64,000 nucleotides of DNA, taken from Marinomonas profundi (GTDB lineage Bacteria > Pseudomonadota > Gammaproteobacteria > Pseudomonadales > Marinomonadaceae). Below, one piece after another: positions 1 through 8,838 of the stretch. The position numbers and the translations under genes were made by a program. The first letter of the stretch is position 1. Each line of letters begins with the position of its first letter. Below the pieces are notes generated by a model. The model was not told the DNA's origin, searched no databases, and saw nothing but the letters and a program-made list of their open reading frames with translations. Location: positions 2,862,578-2,926,577 of the forward strand of contig NZ_CP073013.1 of assembly GCF_020694005.1 (NCBI RefSeq). Reading direction: 5' to 3'.

Positions 1-50
1 CTAAAAGTGATGTTATTTACTATGCTCGCGCCAATGGTATTGGTTTTTAA
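1..50 (+). CDS. 3' end of an unidentified gene
   Basis: The best reading of the first 50 bases is frame 3, which gives a short C-terminus ending [10 protein letters not shown] and a stop at 48-50. It is followed at once by a terminator-like hairpin, as expected for the end of a transcription unit. Too little is left to name the protein. rimK is often preceded by an ATP-dependent zinc protease gene, but this C-terminus does not clearly match that family. Confidence 0.4.
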   Translation, partial: KSDVIYYARANGIGF

Positions 51-53
51 ATA

Positions 54-85
54 AGCTCACTGCTTCTAGTGGGCTTTCTATTTTT
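54..85 (+). terminator. Rho-independent terminator before rimK
   Basis: The arms AGCTCACT (54-61) and AGTGGGCT (68-75) form an 8-bp stem with one G-U type mismatch and a 6-base loop, followed by a T-rich run (76-85). It separates the partial upstream gene from rimK. Confidence 0.6.
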
Positions 86-100
86 GTTCAAAGGACATCT

Positions 101-1006
101 ATGAAAATCGCAATTCTTTCTCGCAATCCTCGTCTTTACTCGACTCGTCGTTTGGTGGAAGCGGGTGAAAAGCTTGGTCATGAAGTGGATGTTATTGATA
201 CGATGCACTGCTATATGGATATTACCAGCAGCAACCCTTCTGTCCGTTATGATGGCAAGCCTTTGCCGAAATACGATGCTGTGATTCCCAGAATTGGGGC
301 GTCTGTTACCTTTTATGGCACCGCGGTTGTTAGGCAGTTTGAAATGATGGGAACCTATAGCATCAATGAATCGGTTGCTATTAGTCGTTCCCGTGACAAA
401 TTGAGATCTTTACAGTTGATGTCTCGTAAAGGTTTAGGCTTGCCTAAAACGGGCTTTGCTCATCACCCTGATAAGATTGGCGATTTGTTGAAAAATGTGG
501 GTGGCGCGCCAGTGGTGATTAAGCTGCTAGAAGGCACCCAAGGTATCGGTGTGGTGTTGGCCGAATCCAATAAAACCGCCGAATCCATCATTGAAGCCTT
601 CATGGGCTTAAAAGCCAATATTTTGGTACAGGAATACATTAAAGAAGCGGGTGGGGCGGATATTCGTTGTTTAGTGGTCGGTGGTAAAGTCATTGCGGCG
701 ATGAAGCGACAAGGTGCTGAGGGTGAATTTCGTTCTAATCTTCATCGTGGCGGCACCGCGTCTTTAATTCGCTTGTCGCCAGAAGAGCGACGCACGGCGG
801 TCGAAGCGGCAAAAGTAATGGGGTTGAATATGTGTGGTGTGGATATTTTAAGATCGCATAATGGCCCGCTTATCATGGAAGTGAATTCCTCTCCTGGTTT
901 AGAAGGTATTGAAGCCGCAACAGGCAAAGATGTCGCCGCTATGATTATTCAGCACATTGAGAAAACGGCGTCATTGGGGACAACAAAGACAAAAGGAAAA
1001 GGCTGA
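101..1006 (+). CDS. rimK: RimK-type ATP-grasp ligase (ribosomal protein S6 / glutamate ligase family)
   Basis: A 301-residue protein of the usual RimK length. RimK enzymes use ATP to add glutamate residues to the C-terminus of ribosomal protein S6, or make poly-glutamate. The N-terminal domain carries [10 protein letters not shown] near residue 67. The ATP-grasp fold spans roughly residues 95-285, with the glycine-rich EGTQGIGV loop and the metal-binding [13 protein letters not shown] segment near the C-terminus. The ATG start has an AGGA ribosome site about 7 bases upstream. The next gene overlaps it by the last base of the stop codon, so the two are translationally coupled. That downstream M14/AstE-like protein is a common partner of rimK. 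The exact substrate cannot be settled from sequence. Confidence 0.92.
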   Translation: MKIAILSRNPRLYSTRRLVEAGEKLGHEVDVIDTMHCYMDITSSNPSVRYDGKPLPKYDAVIPRIGASVTFYGTAVVRQFEMMGTYSINESVAISRSRDKLRSLQLMSRKGLGLPKTGFAHHPDKIGDLLKNVGGAPVVIKLLEGTQGIGVVLAESNKTAESIIEAFMGLKANILVQEYIKEAGGADIRCLVVGGKVIAAMKRQGAEGEFRSNLHRGGTASLIRLSPEERRTAVEAAKVMGLNMCGVDILRSHNGPLIMEVNSSPGLEGIEAATGKDVAAMIIQHIEKTASLGTTKTKGKG

Positions 1007-2049
1007 TGGGTAAGGCGCTATTAACAATAGATGGAGTTGATATACCGTTAGGTGGCACGGTGAGAATCAAGTTGCCAATGGTGAAGCTCTATACCGATAC
1101 CAATATGTCAATGCCGGTGTTTGTGAAACGTGGCAAGCGTACGGGACCCACTTTGTTTATTAGTGCTGCTATTCATGGCGATGAGCTCAATGGGATTGAG
1201 ATCATTAGCCGTATTATCCAGAGCAAGTACCTCGAAAACTTAAAAGGCACCTTAATTGCGGTGCCGATTGTGAATGGCTATGGGGTGCTCAATCAAAGCC
1301 GTTATTTGCCAGATCGCCGAGATTTAAACCGCTCTTTTCCAGGTTCTAAGCGAGGTTCTTTGGCTGGGCGTGTGGCAGATCGTTTTTTGAACGAGATTGT
1401 CGCAAAAGCCGACTATGGTATTGATCTTCATACGGGTAGTTTACACCGAACTAATTTGCCGCAAGTACGAGCAAACCTTGATGACCCTGAAATATTGGCG
1501 ATTGCTAAGGCGTTTGGGGTGCCGGTTGTGCTGAACTCAAACCTTCGCGATGGATCATTACGCGAATGCGCGGAGGATGTCGGCGCCAAGGTGATTCTGT
1601 ATGAAGCAGGAGAGGCATTACGCTTCGATGAGCTATCAATAAGAGCCGGGGTGAAAGGCATTGTTGGTGTGATGAGGCACTTGGGTATGCTGCCTAAATC
1701 TCGTAGTAAAAAGTCACTCTCTGAGCCGCGCATCGCTCGCAGCAGTAGCTGGATACGCGCCACCGACAGCGGTTTCACCACGCACATTAAAGAACTGGGT
1801 GACCTTGTTGAAGAAGGCGATGTACTGGCTGAAATTAAAGACCCTTACGGTGATATTTTAGATCAAGTGCTTTGTAAAAATGGCGGTATTATTATTGGAA
1901 AGCAGAATATCCCGCTGGTTCAAGAGGGCGAGGCTATGTATCACATAGCGCATTTTTTGGCGCCCGATGAAGTGGCTGGGTATGTTGAAAGTATGCAAGA
2001 TGAACTCATGGACAGTGGTGCTTCTTCAGACTTGATTGACTATAAATAG
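1006..2049 (+). CDS. Succinylglutamate desuccinylase/aspartoacylase (M14) family protein
   Basis: A 347-residue zinc hydrolase of the AstE/AspA group. The zinc ligands are visible in AAIHGDELNGIE (His and Glu, around residue 58) and in IDLHTGS around residue 143. RNLNRSFPG-type motifs appear as RRDLNRSFPGS. The C-terminal third is a beta-rich domain typical of the family. It starts inside the rimK stop codon, so the pair is one operon; this gene is regularly found beside rimK, suggesting a role in trimming or editing glutamylated products, but that is inference. A terminator follows at 2113. Confidence 0.85.
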   Translation: MGKALLTIDGVDIPLGGTVRIKLPMVKLYTDTNMSMPVFVKRGKRTGPTLFISAAIHGDELNGIEIISRIIQSKYLENLKGTLIAVPIVNGYGVLNQSRYLPDRRDLNRSFPGSKRGSLAGRVADRFLNEIVAKADYGIDLHTGSLHRTNLPQVRANLDDPEILAIAKAFGVPVVLNSNLRDGSLRECAEDVGAKVILYEAGEALRFDELSIRAGVKGIVGVMRHLGMLPKSRSKKSLSEPRIARSSSWIRATDSGFTTHIKELGDLVEEGDVLAEIKDPYGDILDQVLCKNGGIIIGKQNIPLVQEGEAMYHIAHFLAPDEVAGYVESMQDELMDSGASSDLIDYK

Positions 2050-2112
2050 TACTGTTTCCAGCGACGCTTTTTAGCGCTGATTTTCACTGCTTATTTCCAG
2101 TCACGATAAAAC

Positions 2113-2138
2113 CCCGCATTTAGCCAATGCGGGTTTTT
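2113..2138 (+). terminator. Terminator of the rimK operon
   Basis: A perfect 8-bp stem, CCCGCATT (2113-2120) with AATGCGGG (2126-2133), has a 5-base loop and is followed by five T residues. Confidence 0.85.
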
Positions 2139-2288
2139 ATTATCATAATTAATTCATATATAACGATTGTGTTATAACTAATATGACATAAGTTCTAAAC
2201 AAGTAATGATAGTGTCATCTTCTTGTGTTAAGTCGTTTTTTCACTTTTTTTTCATTACAATCTTGAGCTCAAAAACTCGAGGTTGGTC

Positions 2289-2885
2289 ATGTTTATTCTC
2301 CGTTGTGTTGCTTATTTGTTGGCGGTTGCTGGTGTCGCACAGTTAATCTCTTTAGAAGGTTATGCTTTGTTGTCTGCTGCTCAGTACAGTGAGAATACGT
2401 TGACCGAGCACTTGCAAGATAGCTTGTCTTTCTTTAGTTGTATTTTGTTTCTTTATGCCGCGCGTTTAAATGCCAAGCTCAATATAGCAGCGACCTTGCT
2501 TGGGGCTTTGTTGGCGATGATGTTTGTGCGTGAGTCTGATTCGCTATTGGATATTTATGTATTTGATGGCGCTTGGCAGACGCTTGTTTGTGTTATTTTT
2601 GCTTGTGTTGTGGTTTCTCTGTGGGGGCGTTTTTCACAGATTTACGCGTCGTTGAAAGAATATTCTCAGCAGCCTAGCTTTGGTACTTTTTTGGCGGGTT
2701 TTGTCACCATAATTGCGTTTTCTCGCTTAATGGGGCGAGGCTCGTTTTGGCAAGCAATAATGGGTGATGCCTATATGCGCCTTGTTAAAAATATCGTGGA
2801 AGAGGGGATTGAGACCTTGGGTTATACCCTAATCTTAATCTCAGCAATCGAGTTGGTTTTAGCGTGTCGTAGACGTAATAAATGA
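2289..2885 (+). CDS. Integral membrane protein of unknown function
   Basis: I do not recognise the family. The ATG at 2289 is preferred over an upstream TTG at 2283 because GAGG (2279-2282) then sits 6 bases ahead of it. The 198-residue product has about five or six hydrophobic segments: residues ~1-25, 40-60, 65-85 (flanking an MMFVRES turn), 95-112, 140-160 and 178-192. It ends in a basic CRRRNK tail. It stands alone between two strong terminators, so it is probably monocistronic. Confidence 0.7.
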   Translation: MFILRCVAYLLAVAGVAQLISLEGYALLSAAQYSENTLTEHLQDSLSFFSCILFLYAARLNAKLNIAATLLGALLAMMFVRESDSLLDIYVFDGAWQTLVCVIFACVVVSLWGRFSQIYASLKEYSQQPSFGTFLAGFVTIIAFSRLMGRGSFWQAIMGDAYMRLVKNIVEEGIETLGYTLILISAIELVLACRRRNK

Positions 2886-2942
2886 GCGTCATCAAGATGA
2901 TTTAGCCGAATGACGTTCGCCTAATAAAGATGTTCGCCCAAT

Positions 2943-2977
2943 AAAAAGCGCCATGTTGAATAAACATGGCGCTTTTT
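2943..2977. terminator. Bidirectional terminator between convergent genes
   Basis: A perfect 15-bp stem, arms 2943-2957 and 2963-2977 around loop GAATA, with A-tract and T-tract built into its ends. It can terminate both the membrane protein gene on the + strand and ygiQ on the - strand. Confidence 0.9.
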
Positions 2978-3028
2978 GCTTTCTATAACCCGAACGCTTT
3001 ATAACCTAAACGCGCTATAAGTTTGGTT

Positions 3029-5263
3029 TTATTGGCGAGACTTTACCTTTGTCTTGCGTCGCTTAGTGGGCGTGGAGGGTGCGCCATTGGCGTTTTTGCG
3101 GCGTGCTTTTTCGGCCACGGCATTCTTTTCTATGGTGGGGCGATTGGATGTATGAGACGCCCCAGTCGCTTGCCCGGGCTTGGCTTTTTGTGGTCGACGA
3201 TGCACTTGCTTATCTTTGTCTTCAGCAGGCACCAGTTTGTTATCGCCATGGCCGATAAGGTCAGGTCGACCCATTTTGATCAGCGTGTTGCGCAGGTCTT
3301 GCCAGTTACTTGGGTCGTGATAACGTAAGAAGCCTTTTTGTACCGTACGTTGCTTGGCGTCTTTGGGGGTATAAACGTCTTCGCTTTTATAGGTAACCGG
3401 TTTAAGTGGGTTTTTACCAGAATGATACATGGCCGTCGCTAATGACATTGGCGATGGGTAAAAGGTTTGCACTTGGTCTGGTTTGAAGTCGTTGGTTTTT
3501 AACCATACGGCAAGATTAAGCATGTCTTCGTCTGAGCTGCCTGGGTGGGCGGCAATAAAGTAGGGGATCAAATGCTGTTTTTTACCGGCTTCTTTGGAGT
3601 ATTTATCAAACATGCGTTTGAATCTATCGTAGGTTCCCATGCCGGGCTTCATCATTTTTGATAAAGTGTCTTTTTCGGAATGCTCGGGCGCGATTTTCAG
3701 CAAGCCACCAACATGATAAGTCACCAGCTCTCGTACATATTCTGGGTCTTCTACCGCAAGGTCGTAGCGTAAGCCCGATGCAATAGACACAGTGTGTATG
3801 CCTTCAACTGCTCTGGTTTTACGGTACAGCTCTGTGGTTGGGCTGTGATCGGTATTCAAATTAGAGCAAATGGTCGGATAAACGCATGATAATTTACGGC
3901 ACGAGGCTTGTACTTCATCGTCGTTGCAGTTCAGCGTGTACATATTTGAAGTAGGCCCACCAAGGTCTGAAATATGACCGGTGAAACCTGGCACTTTGGC
4001 TTTTATGTCTTCAATTTCGTTCAGAATGGATTCGTGTGAACGAGACTGAATGACGCGCCCTTCATGTTCGGTAATCGAGCAAAACGTACAGCCGCCAAAG
4101 CAGCCACGCATAATATTGATCGAAGTTTTGATCATGTCATAGGCTGGAATGCGGGCTTTTTTGTATTTTGGATGAGGCACACGCGCATAAGGTAAATCAA
4201 ATACGCCATCCATCTCTGGTGTTTCCAATGGAATCGGCGGCGGGTTGACCCAAATCTCTTTTTTGCCATGCTTTTGAATCAGCGCGCGAGCGTTATGTGG
4301 GTTTGATTCAAGGTGCAAAATGCGTGAGGTATGCGCGTAAAGTACCGGGTCTTTAGAGACTTTTTCAAAGGAGGGTAAACGAATATAGGTTTTTTCCGGA
4401 TCCAGTTTTTCGCCACGACGAAGGGGCGCTGGAATCACGCGAATCGGCATGACGTCAGACTCTTCCTCGTCTTTGGTTTGGCATTTACCTTCAGGAATGT
4501 ATTCGTAAGGGCTGTAGATTTGCTCGACCTTGCCTGGCCAGTCCACACGGGTTGAATCGATTTCAGTAAAGCCGCCAGGAGGCGCGTTACGCACAATGGT
4601 GGTGCCACGAATGTCAGTGAGCTCATCTAAGGTTTTGCCCATCGCCATTTGATGCGTGACTTCCAGCATGGCGCGTTCAGCGTTGCCGTACAGCAAAATA
4701 TCTGCCGTGGAGTCGATCAACACTGAGCGGCGAACTTCATCGCTCCAGTAATCGTATTGGGCGATACGGCGCAGGCTGGCTTCAATGCCACCAATCATTA
4801 CCGGAATATCATGAAAGGCTTCTTTGCAGCGCTGAGAATAGACAATCACCGCGCGGTCAGGACGCTTGCCACCGACGCCATAAGGCGTATAAGCATCGTC
4901 ATTGCGGACTTTTAGATCGGCGGTGTAGCGGTTGATCAAGGAATCCATGTTGCCCGCGGTGATACCAAAGTACAGATTTGGGCGACCAAGGCGCATAAAA
5001 TCGTCAGTATTACGCCAATCTGGTTGGTCAATAATGCCCACTCGGTAGCCTTGTGCTTCGAGTAAGCGACCTAAAACCGCCATCCCAAAACTCGGGTGAT
5101 CCACATAAGCATCGCCAGAGACAATAATTACATCACAGCTGTCCCAACCCAGTGCGTCCATTTCTTCGCGGGTGGTGGGGAGAAAAGGCGAAACACCATA
5201 ACATTCAGCCCAATATAATGGGTAAGAAAAAAGTTGTTTGGCGGTTTTATGTCGTTTGATCAT
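3029..5263 (-). CDS. ygiQ: YgiQ family radical SAM protein
   Basis: A 744-residue protein of full family length. The radical SAM cluster motif is GCFGGCTFC near residue 383 (CxxxCxxC). The N-terminal ~300 residues are the YgiQ-specific extension (starting near GVSPFLPTT). The C-terminal part carries the family-specific DUF3362-like segment (around QTFYPSPM and YTPK) and a basic, low-complexity tail rich in Lys, Arg, Ala and Thr. The biochemical role of YgiQ is not established. An 18-bp perfect inverted repeat lies just upstream of the start codon, between this gene and tpm. Confidence 0.93.
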   Translation of the reverse strand: MIKRHKTAKQLFSYPLYWAECYGVSPFLPTTREEMDALGWDSCDVIIVSGDAYVDHPSFGMAVLGRLLEAQGYRVGIIDQPDWRNTDDFMRLGRPNLYFGITAGNMDSLINRYTADLKVRNDDAYTPYGVGGKRPDRAVIVYSQRCKEAFHDIPVMIGGIEASLRRIAQYDYWSDEVRRSVLIDSTADILLYGNAERAMLEVTHQMAMGKTLDELTDIRGTTIVRNAPPGGFTEIDSTRVDWPGKVEQIYSPYEYIPEGKCQTKDEEESDVMPIRVIPAPLRRGEKLDPEKTYIRLPSFEKVSKDPVLYAHTSRILHLESNPHNARALIQKHGKKEIWVNPPPIPLETPEMDGVFDLPYARVPHPKYKKARIPAYDMIKTSINIMRGCFGGCTFCSITEHEGRVIQSRSHESILNEIEDIKAKVPGFTGHISDLGGPTSNMYTLNCNDDEVQASCRKLSCVYPTICSNLNTDHSPTTELYRKTRAVEGIHTVSIASGLRYDLAVEDPEYVRELVTYHVGGLLKIAPEHSEKDTLSKMMKPGMGTYDRFKRMFDKYSKEAGKKQHLIPYFIAAHPGSSDEDMLNLAVWLKTNDFKPDQVQTFYPSPMSLATAMYHSGKNPLKPVTYKSEDVYTPKDAKQRTVQKGFLRYHDPSNWQDLRNTLIKMGRPDLIGHGDNKLVPAEDKDKQVHRRPQKAKPGQATGASHTSNRPTIEKNAVAEKARRKNANGAPSTPTKRRKTKVKSRQ

Positions 5264-5276
5264 TGTCTACTCTTGG

Positions 5277-5320
5277 TATCCCTGCCATCGCAAACACAAT
5301 GCTTTGCGATGGCAGGGATA
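5277..5320. repeat. 18-bp perfect inverted repeat ahead of ygiQ
   Basis: Arms 5277-5294 and 5303-5320 are exact reverse complements around an 8-base loop. Read on the - strand the hairpin ends only 13 bases before the ygiQ ATG, and no T-run follows it, so it is not a typical intrinsic terminator. It could hide the ygiQ ribosome site, be a transcript-stabilising hairpin after tpm, or be a dispersed repeat. Confidence 0.8.
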
Positions 5321-5408
5321 GATGGCTTATCAGGAAGTTAATCGCGCATTATCCCAGAAAACCCCTAGGGTAAACAGCCTAATCTAGACCCCGCATGAGC
5401 TTTATTAT

Positions 5409-6053
5409 CTAGGGTTGAATACGCCAAACACTTTCTTCAAAAATAACGTGGCCTTGTTCTTTGTACGTGGGGTTGGTTTGCGCTAAATTCTCACAGGCGA
5501 TTCTTTGAATTTGCTGGCCCCAGAGCGTGCTTATGCTGTCTTCATCAACTGAAAATGGTGGCCCTTGTTCCTCGCCGTCATAGCGTAATGAAATTAATAA
5601 TAGGCAAGCCGAGAGGGTTAAACGCTCAAGGGTATGGGCGACATACTCGGCACGTTTTGAGTCTGGCATGGCAACCATGGCCGCACGATCGTAACAGGCA
5701 TCAAATTCAGTTTCGTTGAATAGAAAATAGTCGCCTTCCACAATGCGCAGCGGTAAACCGTTGACAGTATGAATCTTCAACTCACCTTCTTGATGGGTTT
5801 CATAGGTCAAATCGTTATCGCCTAAAAACTGGATGACCGCCAAAGAGGACAATTCAACGCCAGTGACTTGATAACCTTGCTCGGCTAACCAAATCATATC
5901 GTTAGACTTGCCACATAAAGGCACAAGCACACGGCTGCCTTTGGGTAAGGTTGGCCAAAACTCTATTAGCTTCGGGTTGACGCCTTCTTGATGGAAACCA
6001 ATGCGTCCGGTTTTCCATCGATCTAGCCAAAATTCGTTTGTAATCACGTTCAC
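5409..6053 (-). CDS. tpm: Thiopurine S-methyltransferase
   Basis: A 214-residue SAM-dependent methyltransferase matching bacterial TPMT in length and layout. These enzymes methylate thiopurines and, in bacteria, selenium or tellurium compounds. Family signatures are FWLDRWKTGRIGFHQ at the N-terminus, VLVPLCGKSNDMIWLAEQGY (SAM-binding motif I, residues ~42-61), GVELSS, and CYDRAAMVAMP in the middle. The start is GTG at 6053, preceded by a GATGAGG ribosome site. It lies upstream of ygiQ in the same direction, but a long hairpin separates them. Confidence 0.92.
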   Translation of the reverse strand: MNVITNEFWLDRWKTGRIGFHQEGVNPKLIEFWPTLPKGSRVLVPLCGKSNDMIWLAEQGYQVTGVELSSLAVIQFLGDNDLTYETHQEGELKIHTVNGLPLRIVEGDYFLFNETEFDACYDRAAMVAMPDSKRAEYVAHTLERLTLSACLLLISLRYDGEEQGPPFSVDEDSISTLWGQQIQRIACENLAQTNPTYKEQGHVIFEESVWRIQP

Positions 6054-6218
6054 CTCATCAAGTTAGGCTTGTTTATGTTCGATGTGTACGGTATTAACTG
6101 TATTTTATATTGAGCTGGTCACGACAATAAACGCCATTATAGATGGCTGTGATGTTTTTTTATTGTCTGTTTTGCTTATTTTACACATAGATTACGGCAT
6201 TTTAAGTAGGGAATTGTT

Positions 6219-6374
6219 ATGTCTTTAGAGCTTGCCCCAGATCACGTTAAACTGGCAGTTGATCTGATTGAACTACTCGAAAGTCACCATATTGAGCCCG
6301 AGGTAGCGGTCAACGCCTTGGCGATTGCTCTGCGTGACTTTCAAGATAAGCTGAAATTAAAAGTAGACGCTTAA
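6219..6374 (+). CDS. YbaM-like DUF2496 small protein
   Basis: A 51-residue ORF beginning MSLELAPDHVKLAVDLI. It matches the pattern of the YbaM/DUF2496 family, short acidic helical proteins (about 50 residues) that typically start M-S-L-E-x-A-P-E-H-V-K-L-A-V-D-L. AGGGA at 6208-6212 lies 6 bases before the ATG. No function is established. The last codons overlap a 14-bp tandem repeat. Confidence 0.8.
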   Translation: MSLELAPDHVKLAVDLIELLESHHIEPEVAVNALAIALRDFQDKLKLKVDA

Positions 6375-6396
6375 AGGTAGACGCTTAAAGGTAGAC
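6363..6396 (+). repeat. 14-bp tandem repeat across a stop codon
   Basis: GTAGACGCTTAAAG occurs at 6363-6376 and again at 6377-6390, followed by a partial GTAGAC. The first copy contains the stop codon of the YbaM-like gene. It looks like a local slippage duplication. Confidence 0.8.
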
Positions 6397-6524
6397 AGAG
6401 AGGCGCTTAAATAGTTTCGTTTTTTCTAACCAAACGAAGGCGTTAGCATAACCGACTTGATAAACCCCCTCCCTCGTATCTAATAGCTTATAATGCGTCT
6501 AAATTTTTAAGAAAGAGTTCTATT

Positions 6525-7766
6525 TTGCACACACTTGACCAACTTAATCGTGGAGAGTTGAAAGGCGTTGTTCGTCTACAGCTTGCTGAGAATTTAACGA
6601 CCTTTCCTGAGGCGATTTTTAACCTTGCTGACAGTTTAGAAATTTTAGACTTATCGAATAATCAGCTAAGCGAGTTACCAGCAGACTTGTCGCGTTTAAA
6701 AAATCTGCGCATACTTTTTTGTTCTAATAACCGCTTTAGCCAATTGCCCGAGGTGTTGGGGCAATGTTCATGCTTAGAAATGATTGGCTTTAAAAGTAAT
6801 CAAATCTCGATGGTGTCTTCCGCGTCGTTACCAACGCAAACCCGTTGGCTGATCCTCACCGACAATCAAATTGAATCCTTACCTGACGACATGGGAAGGT
6901 TAACTCATCTGCAAAAGCTGGCCTTGGCAGGCAATCGTTTAACCGCAATGCCAGATTCTATACGGGATTGTCATCGCTTAGAGTTGGTTCGACTGTCGGC
7001 CAATCAGCTGACAGCTTTTCCTGATGCGCTGTTAAGTTTGCCACGTTTAGCTTGGTTGGCTTTTTCAGGCAATCCATTTTGCGCAGCACGTGACCCTCAT
7101 AATGAATTTCAAACGGTTCAGTTTGGTGATTTAGCCTTACAGCAGGTATTAGGACAAGGCGCATCAGGGGTGATTTCGCTGGCGACTTGGCAAGAAAATA
7201 CCTTTGATTTTTCAGATCCTGTGGCAGTCAAAGTATTTAAAGGCGAGGTGACCAGTGACGGTTATCCGCAAGATGAGCTGGATGCCTGTTTGGCGGTAGG
7301 GAATCACCCTAATCTTGTTAAGCCATTGGCCAAAGTGACAGAGCCAGATTGCTCGGCGCTGGTGATGGAATTGATTCCTGCGCACTATATAAACTTGGGC
7401 CAGCCGCCGAGTCTTGTCACTTGTACGCGCGATACTTTTCCTGCTGAGCAGCGTTTTGCCATTGAAAAAATTGCTTATATTGTTGAGCAAGTAGATCAGC
7501 TGGTGGCGCATTTTTGCGAGAAAAAAGTCAGTCATGGTGACTTATACGCGCACAACATTTTAATCAATGAAACAGGGCATGTGTTGTTTGGTGACTTTGG
7601 TGCGGCCTCAAAATACGACAATTTATCCGCTCAACAGCAGCAAGGTATTGAGCAAATAGAGCGACGAGCGCTAGGCTTTTTTATTGATGATATGTTGGGC
7701 TTGTGTGCAGAAGAAGATCGGCAAGGCGAGTTGTATCACGAGTTAGCGAAGCGAAGCTTTTGTTAA
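6525..7766 (+). CDS. Leucine-rich repeat / protein kinase fusion
   Basis: The 413-residue product has two parts. Residues ~15-190 are leucine-rich repeats of the LxxLxLSxNxLxxLP kind, with about seven units (for example LEILDLSNNQLSELPADL). Residues ~205-400 are a kinase-like domain: glycine loop LGQGASGV, VAVKVFK with the ATP lysine, catalytic HGDLYAHN (HGD in place of HRD) and the metal-binding DFG in FGDFGAAS. Bacterial LRR-kinases of this layout occur in several gammaproteobacteria; substrates are unknown. The start is TTG at 6525 with AAGAAAGAG upstream. A TATAAT box lies at 6489-6494. The protein has no signal peptide and is probably cytoplasmic. Confidence 0.85.
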   Translation: MHTLDQLNRGELKGVVRLQLAENLTTFPEAIFNLADSLEILDLSNNQLSELPADLSRLKNLRILFCSNNRFSQLPEVLGQCSCLEMIGFKSNQISMVSSASLPTQTRWLILTDNQIESLPDDMGRLTHLQKLALAGNRLTAMPDSIRDCHRLELVRLSANQLTAFPDALLSLPRLAWLAFSGNPFCAARDPHNEFQTVQFGDLALQQVLGQGASGVISLATWQENTFDFSDPVAVKVFKGEVTSDGYPQDELDACLAVGNHPNLVKPLAKVTEPDCSALVMELIPAHYINLGQPPSLVTCTRDTFPAEQRFAIEKIAYIVEQVDQLVAHFCEKKVSHGDLYAHNILINETGHVLFGDFGAASKYDNLSAQQQQGIEQIERRALGFFIDDMLGLCAEEDRQGELYHELAKRSFC

Positions 7767-7787
7767 TACTCGTGCTCTGCATCAAAA

Positions 7788-7814
7788 AAAACGCCTCATA
7801 CAATGAGGCGTTTT
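7788..7814. terminator. Bidirectional terminator between LRR-kinase and ribH
   Basis: CGCCTCAT (7792-7799) pairs with ATGAGGCG (7803-7810). The stem is extended by A-rich and T-rich flanks, so it can serve both convergent genes. Confidence 0.85.
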
Positions 7815-7866
7815 AATAAAGTTTTAACAAAGATCTTTCAATAAAAGGTCTTTTAACAAAGAGCTT

Positions 7867-8358
7867 TTAGCGCAATTGTTTGGCTTTCTCGGTCAAACGA
7901 ATGGTTTGATCGCAAGCGTTTGCTAGCTCAATGCCTTTCTTAACGAAGTGACGGCTAAAATAGTCTTTATGCTCGTCATGCTCATGGAAGTTATGTGGTG
8001 TCAGTACGGCGGTAAGTACCGGTACTTCTGTTTCCAATTGCACTTGCATTAAGGCGTTACAAATTGCCTGAGCAACAAAATCGTGACGATAAATACCGCC
8101 ATCAACCACTAACGCCGTGCCAGCAATCGCGTCGTATTGACCGCTTTTGGCAAGCAACTTAGCTTGTAATGGGATTTCGTAACCACCAGGAACGGGGATG
8201 ATGTCTATCAAAGATGCATCGTAACCACGGGAAACGAGTTCTTTGGTAAAGCCTTCCACGCAGTTTAAGACAATGTCTGCATGCCAAGAAGCATGAAGAA
8301 TCGCAATGCGTTTTGTTGCTGGAGTGAATTCAATGTTATTCGTTGAGCTCTGATTCAT
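7867..8358 (-). CDS. ribH: 6,7-dimethyl-8-ribityllumazine synthase, type II (RibH2-like)
   Basis: Catalyses the penultimate step of riboflavin synthesis, joining the ribityl-amino-pyrimidine with dihydroxybutanone phosphate. The 163-residue sequence has the lumazine synthase core (HASWHADIV, VPGGYEIPL). It carries the RibH2-type segment TALVVDGGIYRHDFVA instead of the GxVIxGxTxH segment of the common RibH1, and the late His-rich stretch TPHNFHEHDEHKDYF. RibH2 enzymes are decameric and best known from Brucella and rhizobia. The gene stands alone behind an FMN riboswitch, so it is probably an extra, flavin-regulated copy; a RibH1 elsewhere in the genome is likely but not visible here. Confidence 0.9.
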   Translation of the reverse strand: MNQSSTNNIEFTPATKRIAILHASWHADIVLNCVEGFTKELVSRGYDASLIDIIPVPGGYEIPLQAKLLAKSGQYDAIAGTALVVDGGIYRHDFVAQAICNALMQVQLETEVPVLTAVLTPHNFHEHDEHKDYFSRHFVKKGIELANACDQTIRLTEKAKQLR

Positions 8359-8407
8359 TTTTTAATCCTAAATGTCTAAGGTGAATCAGGGCGAACGGGC
8401 AGGCAAA

Positions 8408-8426
8408 TACCTCATAAAATGAGGTA
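8408..8426 (-). terminator. Hairpin in the ribH leader, possible riboswitch expression platform
   Basis: TACCTCAT (8408-8415) pairs with ATGAGGTA (8419-8426) around a 3-base loop. On the - strand it lies after the FMN aptamer and before the ribH start, followed by a short TTT. It may be the weak terminator or part of the switching structure. Confidence 0.45.
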
Positions 8427-8482
8427 CCTAAACAGTCAAACACAGCATCGCTATGAATGGCTTGAGGTCTTGTCTGACGCGC

Positions 8483-8633
8483 TCTCTATCATCCGGACTG
8501 TAACCGTCGGCTCTGGAATCACACCAGATCTGCTGACCCTAAAAGAAAGGTTTCTTAAAGGCGCTCGCGGGCTTAGACTTTGGTTTATCTAGCGTCTTTA
8601 CCGCCGGTGGGGAATTGCACCCCGCCCCGAGAA
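8483..8633 (-). ncRNA. FMN riboswitch (RFN element) upstream of ribH
   Basis: On the - strand the leader contains the conserved RFN blocks in order: GGGGCGGGGTG, ATTCCCCACCGGCGGTAA, the AGCAGATCTGGTG block, ATTCCAGAGCCGACGGTTAC and AGTCCGGATGATAGAGAG. These form the multi-branched FMN aptamer. Bound FMN is expected to switch off the downstream gene, so lumazine synthase would be made only when flavin is low. Confidence 0.95.
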
Positions 8634-8659
8634 CGAAGTCGGATAAATCCGACGGGTGA

Positions 8660-8689
8660 AATATACTCGTTTTTAGCGTTGACTGTCAA
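8660..8689 (-). promoter_or_regulatory. Sigma-70 promoter of the ribH riboswitch transcript
   Basis: On the - strand a perfect -35 box TTGACA (8689-8684) is followed after 18 bases by TATATT (8665-8660). The expected start, near 8653, lies just before the RFN element. A GTCGGAT/ATCCGAC palindrome (8638-8653) sits at the start of the leader. Confidence 0.75.
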
Positions 8690-8838
8690 AGTCTGTTTGA
8701 CATTGGTTCGATGAAAAGGTGATATAGCGAGAGACTGAGTGAGGTGTTAGAATCTGTGTTGTTTTTTGGTGTATTTCATCTGCTGGAGTGCACCGAATTT
8801 GGATAGGTTTTGCTAAATTTGAATGGAGTCTTAGTAAC

